Below, piece by piece: positions 16,407 through 24,564 of a DNA stretch of 64,000 bases. This stretch comes from Mycobacterium sp. 1100029.7 (GTDB taxonomy: Bacteria > Actinomycetota > Actinomycetes > Mycobacteriales > Mycobacteriaceae), in NCBI RefSeq assembly GCF_001665235.1, contig NZ_LZSC01000005.1, forward strand, positions 186,001-250,000. The letters are read 5' to 3'. The translations under genes and the position numbers were made by a program. Numbering within the stretch: position 1 is the stretch's first letter; every line of letters starts with the position of its first letter. The notes beneath the pieces are model-generated. The model made no database searches. It was not told where the DNA came from and saw only the letters and a program-made list of their open reading frames with translations.

Positions 16407-17667
16407 TGCGCTGGTACTCCTTCACGTAGTCACCCGTGGTTTTGTGCAGATGGCGGATCAAGACTTCCTGGTCACACAGCAGGAACTCCTTGACGGCCCG
16501 GGTGCCGATCATGGTCTGGGTCGCCTCGAGCGTGTTGGCGTCCTGCAACGCGTACTCCTTGAACGTCACCGCGGCCAACTCCTGGGCCAGGCGTTCGCGG
16601 GCGTTGCGGGGCGGCACGAAGTACAGCGACGACTCGAAGATGTGCTTGTCCACCGCGGTCGGCCAGTAGTGGTAGGTCAGATACCAGCCCGGCTCCCAGA
16701 TCAGCAGCATGAAGTTCGGGTAGAACAGCCACGAGTCGATGCCCCACTGTGGCACCCGCTTGACGTTGACACCCGGTGGCAGCTCGAGATTTTCGATGAT
16801 CTCCGGCTTGTCCCACGGACCGAACAGCCCACTGCGCAGCACCTGGTCCATCGGCTTCACCATGGACATGTCCGTCGGCGGCGCCTGGCCGCCCCAGGTC
16901 GACTGCAGGTTGTGCGGGCCGGCCAGCTCGTAGTGCAGCGCCTCGTAGCCGAACTTCTGGATCTTGGCGGCTTCTTCCTTGGTGTACTGCCCCTGGTGCA
17001 GGATCGGCGCGTGGTAGAACTCGACAAACGCGTCGATGAACAGCTTCCAATTGCTGCCGACCTCGGCCCGGTAGGAGTAGGTCTCGGTCATCTCGCCGAA
17101 CGGGTAGCCCTCGATGCTCTTGGCCAGCGGCCCGAGGTAGTCGGTCAGCGGCGCCGCATTGTCGTCGAAGTTGATGAAGATGAAGCCTTCCCACACCTCG
17201 CAGCGAACAGTCGCCAGGCCGAAGTTGGACTTGTCGAGGTCGAAGAATTCGTCTTCCTGCTGAACGAAGGTCAGGTCACCGTCGAGGCTGTAGCGCCAGG
17301 CGTGGTACTTGCAGGTGAACTGCCGGCAGGTGCCGGACGTCTCTTCGGTGGGAAAGTCGTTCCACACCAACTTGTTTCCACGGTGGCGGCAGACGTTGTG
17401 GTACGCCTTGACCGACCCGTCCTTGGTCTTGGCGATGATCACCGACGTACCCTTGCCGGCCGACGGCAGTTCCCGGGTGAAGTAGCTGCCGGTCTTGGGA
17501 AGCCGTTCGATCCGGCCGACGTTCAGCCAGGTCTTGCGGAACACCGCGTCGCGCTCGGCTTCGAAGAATGCCGGGTCGATGGAGTCGGTGTAATCAACCG
17601 GTGCGGTGCCCAATTCGGGGTAGTTCTGGGTCCAGCTGCCGGCGGCTGGTTTCGGGAAGTGCGGCAC
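16390..17667 (-). CDS. aromatic-ring-hydroxylating-type Rieske oxygenase, alpha subunit (425 aa)
   Basis: N-terminal Rieske [2Fe-2S] domain with CRHRGNK (near residue 90) and CKYHAW (near residue 115), the Cys-x-His and Cys-x2-His pairs. The C-terminal catalytic domain carries the mononuclear-iron motif in FVEFYHAPILH (His-x4-His, near residue 215). It adds oxygen to an aromatic ring or unactivated carbon and needs an electron-transfer partner; a Rieske ferredoxin at 39566 and ferredoxins with a NuoF-like protein at 36568-38168 are candidates. GTG at 17667 follows GAGGAG by seven bases, which excludes the longer frame overlapping the next gene. Second gene of the operon controlled from 18240-18254. 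Confidence 0.92.
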   Translation of the reverse strand: MPHFPKPAAGSWTQNYPELGTAPVDYTDSIDPAFFEAERDAVFRKTWLNVGRIERLPKTGSYFTRELPSAGKGTSVIIAKTKDGSVKAYHNVCRHRGNKLVWNDFPTEETSGTCRQFTCKYHAWRYSLDGDLTFVQQEDEFFDLDKSNFGLATVRCEVWEGFIFINFDDNAAPLTDYLGPLAKSIEGYPFGEMTETYSYRAEVGSNWKLFIDAFVEFYHAPILHQGQYTKEEAAKIQKFGYEALHYELAGPHNLQSTWGGQAPPTDMSMVKPMDQVLRSGLFGPWDKPEIIENLELPPGVNVKRVPQWGIDSWLFYPNFMLLIWEPGWYLTYHYWPTAVDKHIFESSLYFVPPRNARERLAQELAAVTFKEYALQDANTLEATQTMIGTRAVKEFLLCDQEVLIRHLHKTTGDYVKEYQRNGASV

Positions 17668-17683
17668 GTTCTTACTCCTCTTA

Positions 17684-18217
17684 TCAGTGCTGATCGGCGT
17701 GCTCGAGCTGGATACCGAAAGTGTTGAAGGCCATGGCCAGCAGGGCGTAACAGCCGACCGTGAAGACGAAGTCCATGCGCTGCTGGTCGTTGAGGCGCTC
17801 ACCGAGTGCCGCCCAGGTCTGGTCGGACATCTCCGATTTCTCGTCGAGCTCGTCGACCGCGGTGATCACCGCGCGGTCGAACGGGTCGAAGGCGTCGACG
17901 TCCTCGCCGGGAAAAGACCGTACGGCGGCGATTTCGTCGTCGGCGATGCCCTCCGCCTTGGCCATGCTGACGTGGTGTGACCATTCGTAAGCACAGTCGC
18001 GGCGGTGCGCCACCCGCAGGATGGCCAGTTCCCGGATGCGCGGCGGCAGTGTGGACGTCATCAAGAGGTGGACGTTGAAGCGCAGAAACGCCTTCGCCAG
18101 TGCCGGGTGGTGCGCCAGCGTGGAAAGGGCATTGTTGCTGTCCGCATTGCGCATGGCCGAAAGTGCCTGCTGGGTAGCCTCGTCCCATTGTTGCGCGGGG
18201 AGCGGCTGCAACCGCAT
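17684..18217 (-). CDS. carboxymuconolactone decarboxylase (CMD/AhpD) family protein (177 aa)
   Basis: CMD-like all-helical protein with the conserved segment RELAILRVAHRRDCAYEWSHH (about residues 62-82), which in relatives supplies the acid/base residues. Only one Cys is present there, so AhpD-type disulfide peroxidase chemistry is unlikely. Possible roles are decarboxylation or hydrolysis of a ring-opened acid. It is the first gene of the ring-oxygenase operon; ATG at 18217 is 22 bases downstream of an exact GAGAAT-N3-ATTCTC operator, a position expected to block transcription when bound. Confidence 0.87.
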   Translation of the reverse strand: MRLQPLPAQQWDEATQQALSAMRNADSNNALSTLAHHPALAKAFLRFNVHLLMTSTLPPRIRELAILRVAHRRDCAYEWSHHVSMAKAEGIADDEIAAVRSFPGEDVDAFDPFDRAVITAVDELDEKSEMSDQTWAALGERLNDQQRMDFVFTVGCYALLAMAFNTFGIQLEHADQH

Positions 18218-18239
18218 TAACAGTATCCTCTCGGTGAAA

Positions 18240-18254
18240 GAGAATCAGATTCTC
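18240..18254. promoter_or_regulatory. exact GAGAAT-N3-ATTCTC operator of the Rieske operon
   Basis: Perfect palindrome with spacer CAG, 22 bases upstream of the first codon of the minus-strand operon 18217-12400. Such closeness to the start suggests overlap with the transcription start or -10 region. Confidence 0.75.
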
Positions 18255-18636
18255 ATTTGCAACTAATAGACTGGCACGATTCGGTCAGTTGGTCAATGCC
18301 AGCGAGTGGTGGACCGGCCCCGGCCGCTGCCGGGTCGCCCGCTGCCCGGTGGTCTGCGGCCGACGCGGCTGGCGTTCGCTGAATGTAACAAATCTTTGGT
18401 TTTTTCTTTGGGCGGCGACCCCGGTGCTGGCCTTTTCGGGATCGCGAAGACGCACGTGAGACGCCCCGCGGGGCCCAGTTCGGCGCCACAGCAAGGACGT
18501 CTGGATCAATCGGGGCGGGCCTGCGGATGTTGATTCTCACTTGGCGAGAAGCTAGTTTTCAGAGGTAGCGGGGCGATAACGCGCGCCGGCGCCCCGGGGA
18601 GCAGACTGTTAGTGGATCCGATCGAGAGGCCAGCAC
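18255..18636. other. intergenic region between divergent catabolic operons
   Basis: No convincing gene. Frames open here lack a family match and a Shine-Dalgarno. It must hold the promoter for the plus-strand operon starting at 18637. A single half-site of the shared operator (ATTCTC, 18533-18538) is present, followed seven bases later by GAGAAG in everted orientation; the spacing does not match the exact sites. Confidence 0.6.
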
Positions 18637-19935
18637 ATGAACAAAGAAGACATGATGCTCATCAGCGTCGACGACCACACTGTCGAGCCACCCGACATGT
18701 TCAACAACCACCTGCCGAAGAAGTATCAGGACGACGCACCCCGGTTGGTGCACAACGATGACGGCTCGGACATGTGGAAGTTTCGCGACACCGTGATCCC
18801 GAATGTGGCGCTGAACGCCGTCGCGGGCCGGCCCAAGGAGGAGTACGGCATCGAGCCGACCGGGCTCGACGAGATCCGGCCGGGTTGCTACAACGTCGAC
18901 GAGCGGGTCAAGGACATGAACGCCGGCGGCATCCTGGCCTCGATCTGCTTCCCGTCGTTCCCGGGCTTCGCCGGCCGGCTGTTCGCCACCGACGACCACG
19001 ATTTCTCGATCGCGCTGGTGCAGGCCTACAACGACTGGCACATCGACGAGTGGTGCGGCGCCTACCCCGCGCGGTTCATCCCGATGGCGATCCCGGTGAT
19101 CTGGGATGCCGAAGCGTGTGCCGCCGAGGTGCGCCGGGTGTCGAAGAAGGGTGTGCATGCGCTGACCTTCACCGAGAACCCGGCCGCGATGGGCTACCCC
19201 AGTTTTCACGACGAGTACTGGAACCCGTTGTGGAAAGCCTTGTGCGACACCGACACTGTGATGAACGTGCACATCGGATCCTCGGGGCGGTTGGCTATCA
19301 CCGCGCCGGACGCACCGATGGATGTGATGATCACGCTGCAGCCGATGAACATCGTCCAGGCCGCCGCCGACCTGCTGTGGTCGCGGCCGATCAAGGAGTA
19401 CCCGGACCTGAAAGTCGCGCTCTCCGAAGGTGGAACCGGCTGGATTCCCTATTTCCTGGAGCGCGCCGATCGCACCTACGAGATGCACTCGACTTGGACG
19501 CACCAGGATTTCAAGGGCAAGCTGCCCAGCGAGGTCTTCCGCGACCACTTCCTGACCTGCTTCATCAGCGACAAGGTCGGTGTGGCGCTGCGCAACATGA
19601 TCGGCATCGACAACATCTGTTGGGAAGCCGACTACCCGCACAGCGACTCGATGTGGCCGGGTGCGCCGGAGGAGTTGTGGGATGTCTTGTCGCTGAACAA
19701 CGTTCCCGACGACGAGGTCAACAAGATGACCCACGAGAACGCGATGCGGTGGTACTCGTTCGATCCGTTCACGCACATCTCGCGGGAACAGGCGACGGTC
19801 GGTGCGCTGCGTAAGGCCGCCGAGGGCCACGATGTGTCCATCAGAGCGGCGGGCCACAACAAGGACTCCCGAGGCGGCTCGTCCTTCGCGGACTTCGCGG
19901 CCAACGCAAAAGCCCTCACCGGCAACAAGGACTGA
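18637..19935 (+). CDS. amidohydrolase_2-family metal-dependent hydrolase/decarboxylase (432 aa)
   Basis: TIM-barrel amidohydrolase of the ACMSD/gamma-resorcylate-decarboxylase group. The N-terminal metal motif is ISVDDHTVEPPDMF, the central His is in NVHIGSSG, and the C-terminal Asp is in WEADYPHSDSMWPG (near residue 330). Relatives decarboxylate or hydrolyse cyclic acids. All expected ligands look present, in contrast to the degenerate homologues at 14760 and 41153. ATG at 18637 follows the weak box GAGAGG. It leads a plus-strand set with an ACAD, crotonase and thiolase. Confidence 0.9.
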   Translation: MNKEDMMLISVDDHTVEPPDMFNNHLPKKYQDDAPRLVHNDDGSDMWKFRDTVIPNVALNAVAGRPKEEYGIEPTGLDEIRPGCYNVDERVKDMNAGGILASICFPSFPGFAGRLFATDDHDFSIALVQAYNDWHIDEWCGAYPARFIPMAIPVIWDAEACAAEVRRVSKKGVHALTFTENPAAMGYPSFHDEYWNPLWKALCDTDTVMNVHIGSSGRLAITAPDAPMDVMITLQPMNIVQAAADLLWSRPIKEYPDLKVALSEGGTGWIPYFLERADRTYEMHSTWTHQDFKGKLPSEVFRDHFLTCFISDKVGVALRNMIGIDNICWEADYPHSDSMWPGAPEELWDVLSLNNVPDDEVNKMTHENAMRWYSFDPFTHISREQATVGALRKAAEGHDVSIRAAGHNKDSRGGSSFADFAANAKALTGNKD

Positions 19936-19981
19936 CACGCCACCGAATCCGGTGCATCACTGACTCAAAGGAGATCTGGCA

Positions 19982-21163
19982 GTGCCCGGCGACGGAATGA
20001 ACTTCGAGTTGACCGATGACCAGGAGCTGATCCGCAAATCGGTCGCGGAGCTGGCACGGAAATTCGACGACCAGTACTGGATGGAAAAAGACCAGGCGCA
20101 CGAATTTCCGGCCGAGTTCTACAAAGCCATCGCCGACGGCGGCTGGCTCGGCATGACCATCCCGACCGAGTACGGCGGTCACGGCCTCGGAATCACGGAA
20201 GCCACGCTGCTTCTGGAAGAGGTTGCCAAGTCCGGCGGGGCGATGAACGCGGCCAGCGCCATCCACCTCTCGATCTTCGGCATGCAGCCGGTCGTGGTGC
20301 ACGGCTCCGACGAGCTCAAGGCCCGTACCTTGCCGCCGGTCGCCAGCGGCGAGGTGCATGTGTGCTTCGGGGTTACCGAACCCGGTGCCGGGCTTGATAC
20401 TTCACGGATCACCACGTTCGCCAAGCGTGACGGGGACAAGTACATCGTCAACGGCCGCAAGGTGTGGATCTCCAAGGCGATGGAGTCCGACAAGATCTTG
20501 CTGCTGACCCGCACCAAGAGCTATGACGAGGTCACCAAGAAGACCGACGGGATGACGCTTTTCCTGACCGACCTCGATCGCAGTCGTGTCGACATCCGCC
20601 CGATCCGCAAGATGGGCCGCAACGCCGTCAGCTCCAACGAGTTGTTCATCGACAATCTCGAGGTGCCGGTCGAGGACCGAGTGGGGGAGGAAGGCAACGG
20701 GTTTCAGTACATTCTCGACGGCCTGAACCCGGAGCGGATGCTGATCGCCGCGGAAGCCCTCGGTATCGGCAGGGTGGCGCTGGAAAAGGCGGTGAAGTAC
20801 GGCAACGAGCGTGAGGTCTTCGGCCGTCCGATCGGCATGAACCAGGGCCTGCAATTCCCGCTCGCGGACTCGCTGGCCCGGCTCGATGCCGCCGAACTGA
20901 TGCTGCGCAAAGCCACCTGGCTCTACGACAACGGCAAACCCTGTGGGCGCGAAGCGAATACCGCCAAATATCTGTGTGCCGACGCCGGTTTCGCCGCTGC
21001 GGACCGGGCACTGCAAACCCACGGCGGCATGGGTTACGCCGAGGAGTACCACATCACCCGTTACTTCCGCGAGGCGCGATTGATGAAGATCGCACCGGTC
21101 AGCCAGGAGATGATCCTCAACTTCCTGGGCGCCAACGTCCTGAAGCTGCCGAGGAGCTATTGA
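19982..21163 (+). CDS. acyl-CoA dehydrogenase (393 aa)
   Basis: Typical FadE enzyme of a different subgroup from the MQLTFD set. Motifs: CFGVTEPGAGLDTSRI near residue 130, VNGRKVWISKAMES near residue 160, LNPERMLIAAEALGIGR near residue 250 with a Glu at the helix-G position, EVFGRPIGMNQGLQF, and THGGMGYAEEYHITRYFREA. GTG at 19982 follows AAAGGAG; ATG at 19997 (MNFELTDDQ) is an alternative. It catalyses the first beta-oxidation step, followed here by hydratase and thiolase genes. Confidence 0.92.
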   Translation: MPGDGMNFELTDDQELIRKSVAELARKFDDQYWMEKDQAHEFPAEFYKAIADGGWLGMTIPTEYGGHGLGITEATLLLEEVAKSGGAMNAASAIHLSIFGMQPVVVHGSDELKARTLPPVASGEVHVCFGVTEPGAGLDTSRITTFAKRDGDKYIVNGRKVWISKAMESDKILLLTRTKSYDEVTKKTDGMTLFLTDLDRSRVDIRPIRKMGRNAVSSNELFIDNLEVPVEDRVGEEGNGFQYILDGLNPERMLIAAEALGIGRVALEKAVKYGNEREVFGRPIGMNQGLQFPLADSLARLDAAELMLRKATWLYDNGKPCGREANTAKYLCADAGFAAADRALQTHGGMGYAEEYHITRYFREARLMKIAPVSQEMILNFLGANVLKLPRSY

Positions 21164-21219
21164 TGCTCAGGTGCTGCCGGTCGCTGGCGGCATGGTGATG
21201 TGACGTACGTTCGACGTCG

Positions 21220-22026
21220 ATGACCACGCCCGATGAACCGGTGTTGCTGTCCGATCACAGCGACGGGGTGCGCACGCTGACGCTGAATCGTCCGCGACGC
21301 AAGAACGCGATCAGCCCCGAGCTGTGGATCGCGCTGCGCGACGCGCTGCTGGCGGCCGGACGTGACCGCAGCGTGCGCGCGCTGGTGATCACCGGCGCCG
21401 GCGGCGCCTTCTGCTCGGGCGCCGATATCTCCAACACCGACGATGTTCATCCGAAGTACAAGCTGCAGCGGCTGACCGACGTGGCACTGGCGTTGCACGA
21501 ACTGTCGATCCCGACGGTGGCCAAAGTCGACGGCGTTGCGGTGGGCGCCGGTTGGAATCTGGCGCTGGGCTGCGATCTGGTGGTCGCGACGCCGAATTCG
21601 ACGTTCTCCCAGATCTTTTCCAAACGAGGATTGTCGATCGACCTCGGCGGCTCCTGGTTGTTGCCCAAACTTATTGGCTTGCAACAAGCTAAGAGGCTGG
21701 CTCTGTTGGCAGAGACCATCGACGCCGCGGAGGCGTACGCGCTCAACCTGGTCACCTGGGTGGTGTCGGTCGACGAGATCGACGCCTTTGTCGGCGACCT
21801 GGCCGCCCGGCTGGCGGCGGGCCCACCGATTGCGTTGGCGCAGACCAAGGCGCTGCTGAACGAGGGGGCCGACAGCACGCTGCGCGACGCACTGGCCAAC
21901 GAGGCGCGAGCGCAGATCGGTAACTTTGCCACCGCGGACGCGGCCGCCGCCTACGCCGCCTTCAGCGAGCGACGGGAGCCGTCGTTCACTGGCCGGTGGG
22001 CGCTATCGAAAACCGACGAGGAGTAG
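21220..22026 (+). CDS. enoyl-CoA hydratase/isomerase (268 aa)
   Basis: Canonical crotonase: oxyanion segment TGAGGAFCSGADISN near residue 60, and VDGVAVGAGWNLALGCDLVVA near residue 110, with the IDLGGSWLLPKLIGLQQAKR block near residue 145. Expected to hydrate the enoyl-CoA made by the ACAD upstream. ATG at 21220 lies 56 bases after the ACAD stop; the next gene starts 4 bases after its stop. The catalytic Glu at the second position is replaced in the DLGGSW region, as in many isomerase-like members, so exact chemistry is open. Confidence 0.9.
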   Translation: MTTPDEPVLLSDHSDGVRTLTLNRPRRKNAISPELWIALRDALLAAGRDRSVRALVITGAGGAFCSGADISNTDDVHPKYKLQRLTDVALALHELSIPTVAKVDGVAVGAGWNLALGCDLVVATPNSTFSQIFSKRGLSIDLGGSWLLPKLIGLQQAKRLALLAETIDAAEAYALNLVTWVVSVDEIDAFVGDLAARLAAGPPIALAQTKALLNEGADSTLRDALANEARAQIGNFATADAAAAYAAFSERREPSFTGRWALSKTDEE

Positions 22027-22030
22027 GGAC

Positions 22031-23179
22031 ATGCGCGAAACGGTAATCGTCGAGGCGGTGCGCACACCGGTCGGCAAACGAAACGGCGGGTTGTCGGGCA
22101 TGCACGCCGCCGACCTGTCCGCGATCGTCTTGAACGAGGTGCTCGAGCGCGCCGGCGTCGGGCCGGACATCGTCGACGACGTGATCTGGGGCTGCGTATC
22201 CCAGGTCGGCGACCAGTCCAGCAACATCGGGCGCTACGCGGTCCTGGCCGCCGGCTGGCCCGAGAGCATTCCCGGAACCACGGTCAACCGGGCTTGCGGT
22301 TCCAGCCAGCAGGCCCTGGACTTCGCGGTGCAGGCGGTGATGTCGGGCCAACAGGACGTCGTCGTTGCCGGTGGCGTCGAGGTGATGAGCCGCGTTCCGC
22401 TCGGATCCGCCCGCGCGACTGGCATGCCCTACGGACCGAAAGTCCTGGCTCGCTACGACGACTTCTCGTTCAACCAGGGCCTGTCGGCCGAGCTGATCGC
22501 CAAGAAGTGGGGCTTGTCCCGTACCCAGCTCGACGAGTTCTCCGTGCAATCGCACGAGAAGGCCGCCGCGGCGCTGGACGGCGGTGCGTTCACCAATCAG
22601 ACGATTCCGGTCATCACCGATGACTTGGCCGTCGTGACCGCCGACGAGGGCGTGCGGCGGGGCAGCACCGTCGAGAAACTCGGCACCCTCAAGCCGGCAT
22701 TCGCCGAAGACGGTGTGATCCACGCGGGCAACTCGTCGCAGATTTCCGACGGCGCGGCCGCGCTGCTGGTGACGACCTCGGAGTTGGCGGTCGAACTGGG
22801 ACTGACCCCGATTGTGCGCTACCGCGCCGGCGCGGTCACCGGGGCGGATCCGGTACTGATGTTGACCGGCCCCATCCCGGCGACCGAGAAGGTGCTGCAA
22901 AAGGCGGGCGTCGCGCTGTCAGAGGTCGGCGCCTTCGAGGTCAATGAGGCCTTCGCCCCGGTCCCGATGGCCTGGATCGCCGAGACGGGGGCCGACCCGG
23001 CCCTGGTCAATCCCCTGGGCGGCGCCATTGCGCTCGGGCACCCGTTGGGTGCGTCCGGGGCGGTTTTGATGACCCGGTTGGCGCACCACATGCGCGACAA
23101 CGGCATTCGCTACGGGTTGCAGACCATGTGTGAAGGCGGCGGCACCGCCAACGCGACCCTGGTCGAACTGGTCGGGTAG
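22031..23179 (+). CDS. thiolase, acetyl-CoA acyltransferase (382 aa)
   Basis: Degradative thiolase with a complete catalytic set: nucleophilic Cys in NRACGSSQQALD (near residue 89), EVNEAFAPV (near 305), His in LGHPLGASGA (near 338), and the second Cys in MCEGGGTANA (near 367). It cleaves 3-ketoacyl-CoA with CoA. ATG at 22031 follows GGAG; the longer frame overlapping the hydratase gene is rejected. Last gene of the 18637-23179 set. Confidence 0.93.
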   Translation: MRETVIVEAVRTPVGKRNGGLSGMHAADLSAIVLNEVLERAGVGPDIVDDVIWGCVSQVGDQSSNIGRYAVLAAGWPESIPGTTVNRACGSSQQALDFAVQAVMSGQQDVVVAGGVEVMSRVPLGSARATGMPYGPKVLARYDDFSFNQGLSAELIAKKWGLSRTQLDEFSVQSHEKAAAALDGGAFTNQTIPVITDDLAVVTADEGVRRGSTVEKLGTLKPAFAEDGVIHAGNSSQISDGAAALLVTTSELAVELGLTPIVRYRAGAVTGADPVLMLTGPIPATEKVLQKAGVALSEVGAFEVNEAFAPVPMAWIAETGADPALVNPLGGAIALGHPLGASGAVLMTRLAHHMRDNGIRYGLQTMCEGGGTANATLVELVG

Positions 23180-23231
23180 CGCACCAAAGAACTTTTTAAG
23201 AGTCGTCCTGAGACCCTTGTCACAGCCGGCA

Positions 23232-23263
23232 AACCTACCTACTGTGTGTTCACTAGGTTGGTT
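23232..23263. promoter_or_regulatory. inverted repeat, likely TetR operator
   Basis: AACCTACCTA, 12-base spacer, TAGGTTGGTT: ten-base arms with one mismatch. It is 28 bases before the GTG of the TetR gene at 23292 and unlike the GAGAAT-type sites, so autoregulation by that TetR protein is the simple reading. Confidence 0.5.
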
Positions 23264-23291
23264 CAGCCCGCCAATCGGTCAAAGGAGTCCG

Positions 23292-23921
23292 GTGCCCGAC
23301 GCACGGCGTTACGACACGCTGCTCGCCAAAGGTGAGGACCGCAAACAGCGGATCCTCGCGGTGGCGCAGCGCCTCCTGATCCGCAACGGCTGGCGCAGCA
23401 CCACGCTGGCCCAGATCGCCGGCGAAGCCGGAGTCACCCCCGCGGGGCTGCTGCACCACTTCTCATCCAAAGAACAGCTGCTGCACGCGGTGCTGGATGC
23501 CCGCGATCAGGATGACGATTCGCATGCCGATCGCGCCGGCGACCTGATGGCGCAGATCTCGGCGGTCGCCGATCGATTCCACCGGGCACCGGAGTTGGTC
23601 GGCACATTCACGGTGCTGTTGGTCGAGAACATCCTTCCCGACGCTCCGTTGCACGACCGGATGCTGGCACGGCACCAGGCGGCGGTCGACATCGTCGCGC
23701 AGCTCATCCGCAACGGCCAGGCCGACGGCCGGTACCGCGCCGACATAGACCCCACCACCAAGGCAGTCGAGATACTTGCCTTCGTCCACGGAATGGAAAC
23801 CACATGGTTGCTCGATCCTTCGATACCGCTGACCGAGGTGTTCAAGCAGTACGCCGAGACGCTGGCCCGGGACTTCGCGCCCTCGACAAGGCCACCGAGG
23901 CAGCCCCAGCGCACGACATGA
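23292..23921 (+). CDS. TetR/AcrR-family transcriptional regulator (209 aa)
   Basis: Helix-turn-helix block STTLAQIAGEAGVTPAGLLH followed by HFSSKEQLLHAVL is typical of TetR. The C-terminal domain ends with ILAFVHGMETTWLLDPSIPL, a frequent actinobacterial TetR ending. GTG at 23292 is four bases after AAAGGAG; a longer frame starting in the thiolase gene is rejected. Its TGA overlaps the ATG of the next gene (ATGA). A private inverted repeat lies at 23232-23263. Confidence 0.9.
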   Translation: MPDARRYDTLLAKGEDRKQRILAVAQRLLIRNGWRSTTLAQIAGEAGVTPAGLLHHFSSKEQLLHAVLDARDQDDDSHADRAGDLMAQISAVADRFHRAPELVGTFTVLLVENILPDAPLHDRMLARHQAAVDIVAQLIRNGQADGRYRADIDPTTKAVEILAFVHGMETTWLLDPSIPLTEVFKQYAETLARDFAPSTRPPRQPQRTT

Positions 23922-24433
23922 GGTATCGGCTCGACGTCGTGGCCTCCAGCGTGGTCGACGTGGTGCGGTTCGCCGGGGGATGGCTATTCGACCGATCGAT
24001 GGCCGGCTGGGACGTCACGGTGCTGCTCACCGACCTCGCCGACCACCCCGACGTACGGCCCCTGCAGATCCTCGGTGCGCGCACGCTCGACCTGGAATAC
24101 GCCCTGGCGTCGATCGACGACCGCCCCCACCCGCAGGCGCTGGCGGCCGCCGCTGATCTGGTGGGATGCGACTCCCGGGTGCGCCAGGGTGTGCTGCACG
24201 CCCTCGATCACGGCGTCACCGAGGTCACGCTGTGGGGCGACACCTGGCCCGCCGAGCTCGACGGCAGCGTCAGCCTGGTGCAACATCGGCTCAGCGTGGC
24301 CGCGCAGACATTCAAGGGCAAGGCGCTGGCCGCCGCCGCCATCCCGGCGACCCTGATCGGTTCCACCGAGACCTTCCGAAGCGGCCTGTTGGCATGCCCG
24401 TCGGTGGCCGCTGACCTGGTGCCGGCCAGCTGA
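23918..24433 (+). CDS. unknown protein coupled to TetR gene (171 aa)
   Basis: Not recognised. Cytosolic, mixed alpha/beta by eye, with an N-terminal AGGWLFDRSMAGWDVTVLL segment and Ala-rich C-terminal half; no signal peptide, membrane span or metal motif. Starts at an ATG overlapping the TetR stop, so translation is coupled, which suggests a function tied to the regulator or its target. A longer frame from 23804 is inside the TetR gene and is rejected. A possible terminator follows. Confidence 0.75.
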   Translation: MRYRLDVVASSVVDVVRFAGGWLFDRSMAGWDVTVLLTDLADHPDVRPLQILGARTLDLEYALASIDDRPHPQALAAAADLVGCDSRVRQGVLHALDHGVTEVTLWGDTWPAELDGSVSLVQHRLSVAAQTFKGKALAAAAIPATLIGSTETFRSGLLACPSVAADLVPAS

Positions 24434-24457
24434 ACCGCGCGGCCATCCGGCCGGTTT
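24433..24457 (+). terminator. possible hairpin terminator after the TetR pair
   Basis: AACCG-CGC-GGCC, loop ATCC, then GGCC-GGTT and a short T run. The stem has a three-base bulge, so strength is uncertain. It would separate the TetR transcript from the P450 gene 107 bases further on. Confidence 0.35.
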
Positions 24458-24524
24458 CTGATCCCCGACAGCGGCGCCGTCGTTGACGACGATCACGCCG
24501 TGTGGAAATCTAATACTCATCTCT

Positions 24525-24539
24525 GAGAGGCCCATTCTC
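24525..24539. promoter_or_regulatory. GAGAAT-N3-ATTCTC-like operator, two mismatches
   Basis: GAGAGG-CCC-ATTCTC, with the right half exact and two changes in the left half. It ends 25 bases before the P450 start at 24565. Confidence 0.5.
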
Positions 24540-24564
24540 ACTGCTGAGATTCGAACGGAGCAAG

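Noticed and set aside
18533-18538. ATTCTC half-site upstream of 18637 as a full operator
   Set aside because: The matching left half is absent at the required distance.
18559-19938. 459-codon frame antisense to the amidohydrolase at 18637
   Set aside because: Shadow frame; the sense protein has conserved metal motifs across the same span.
19944-19957. CACCG-AATC-CGGTG hairpin between two genes of the same direction as a terminator
   Set aside because: Short stem without a T run, followed by a good Shine-Dalgarno and an evidently linked gene.
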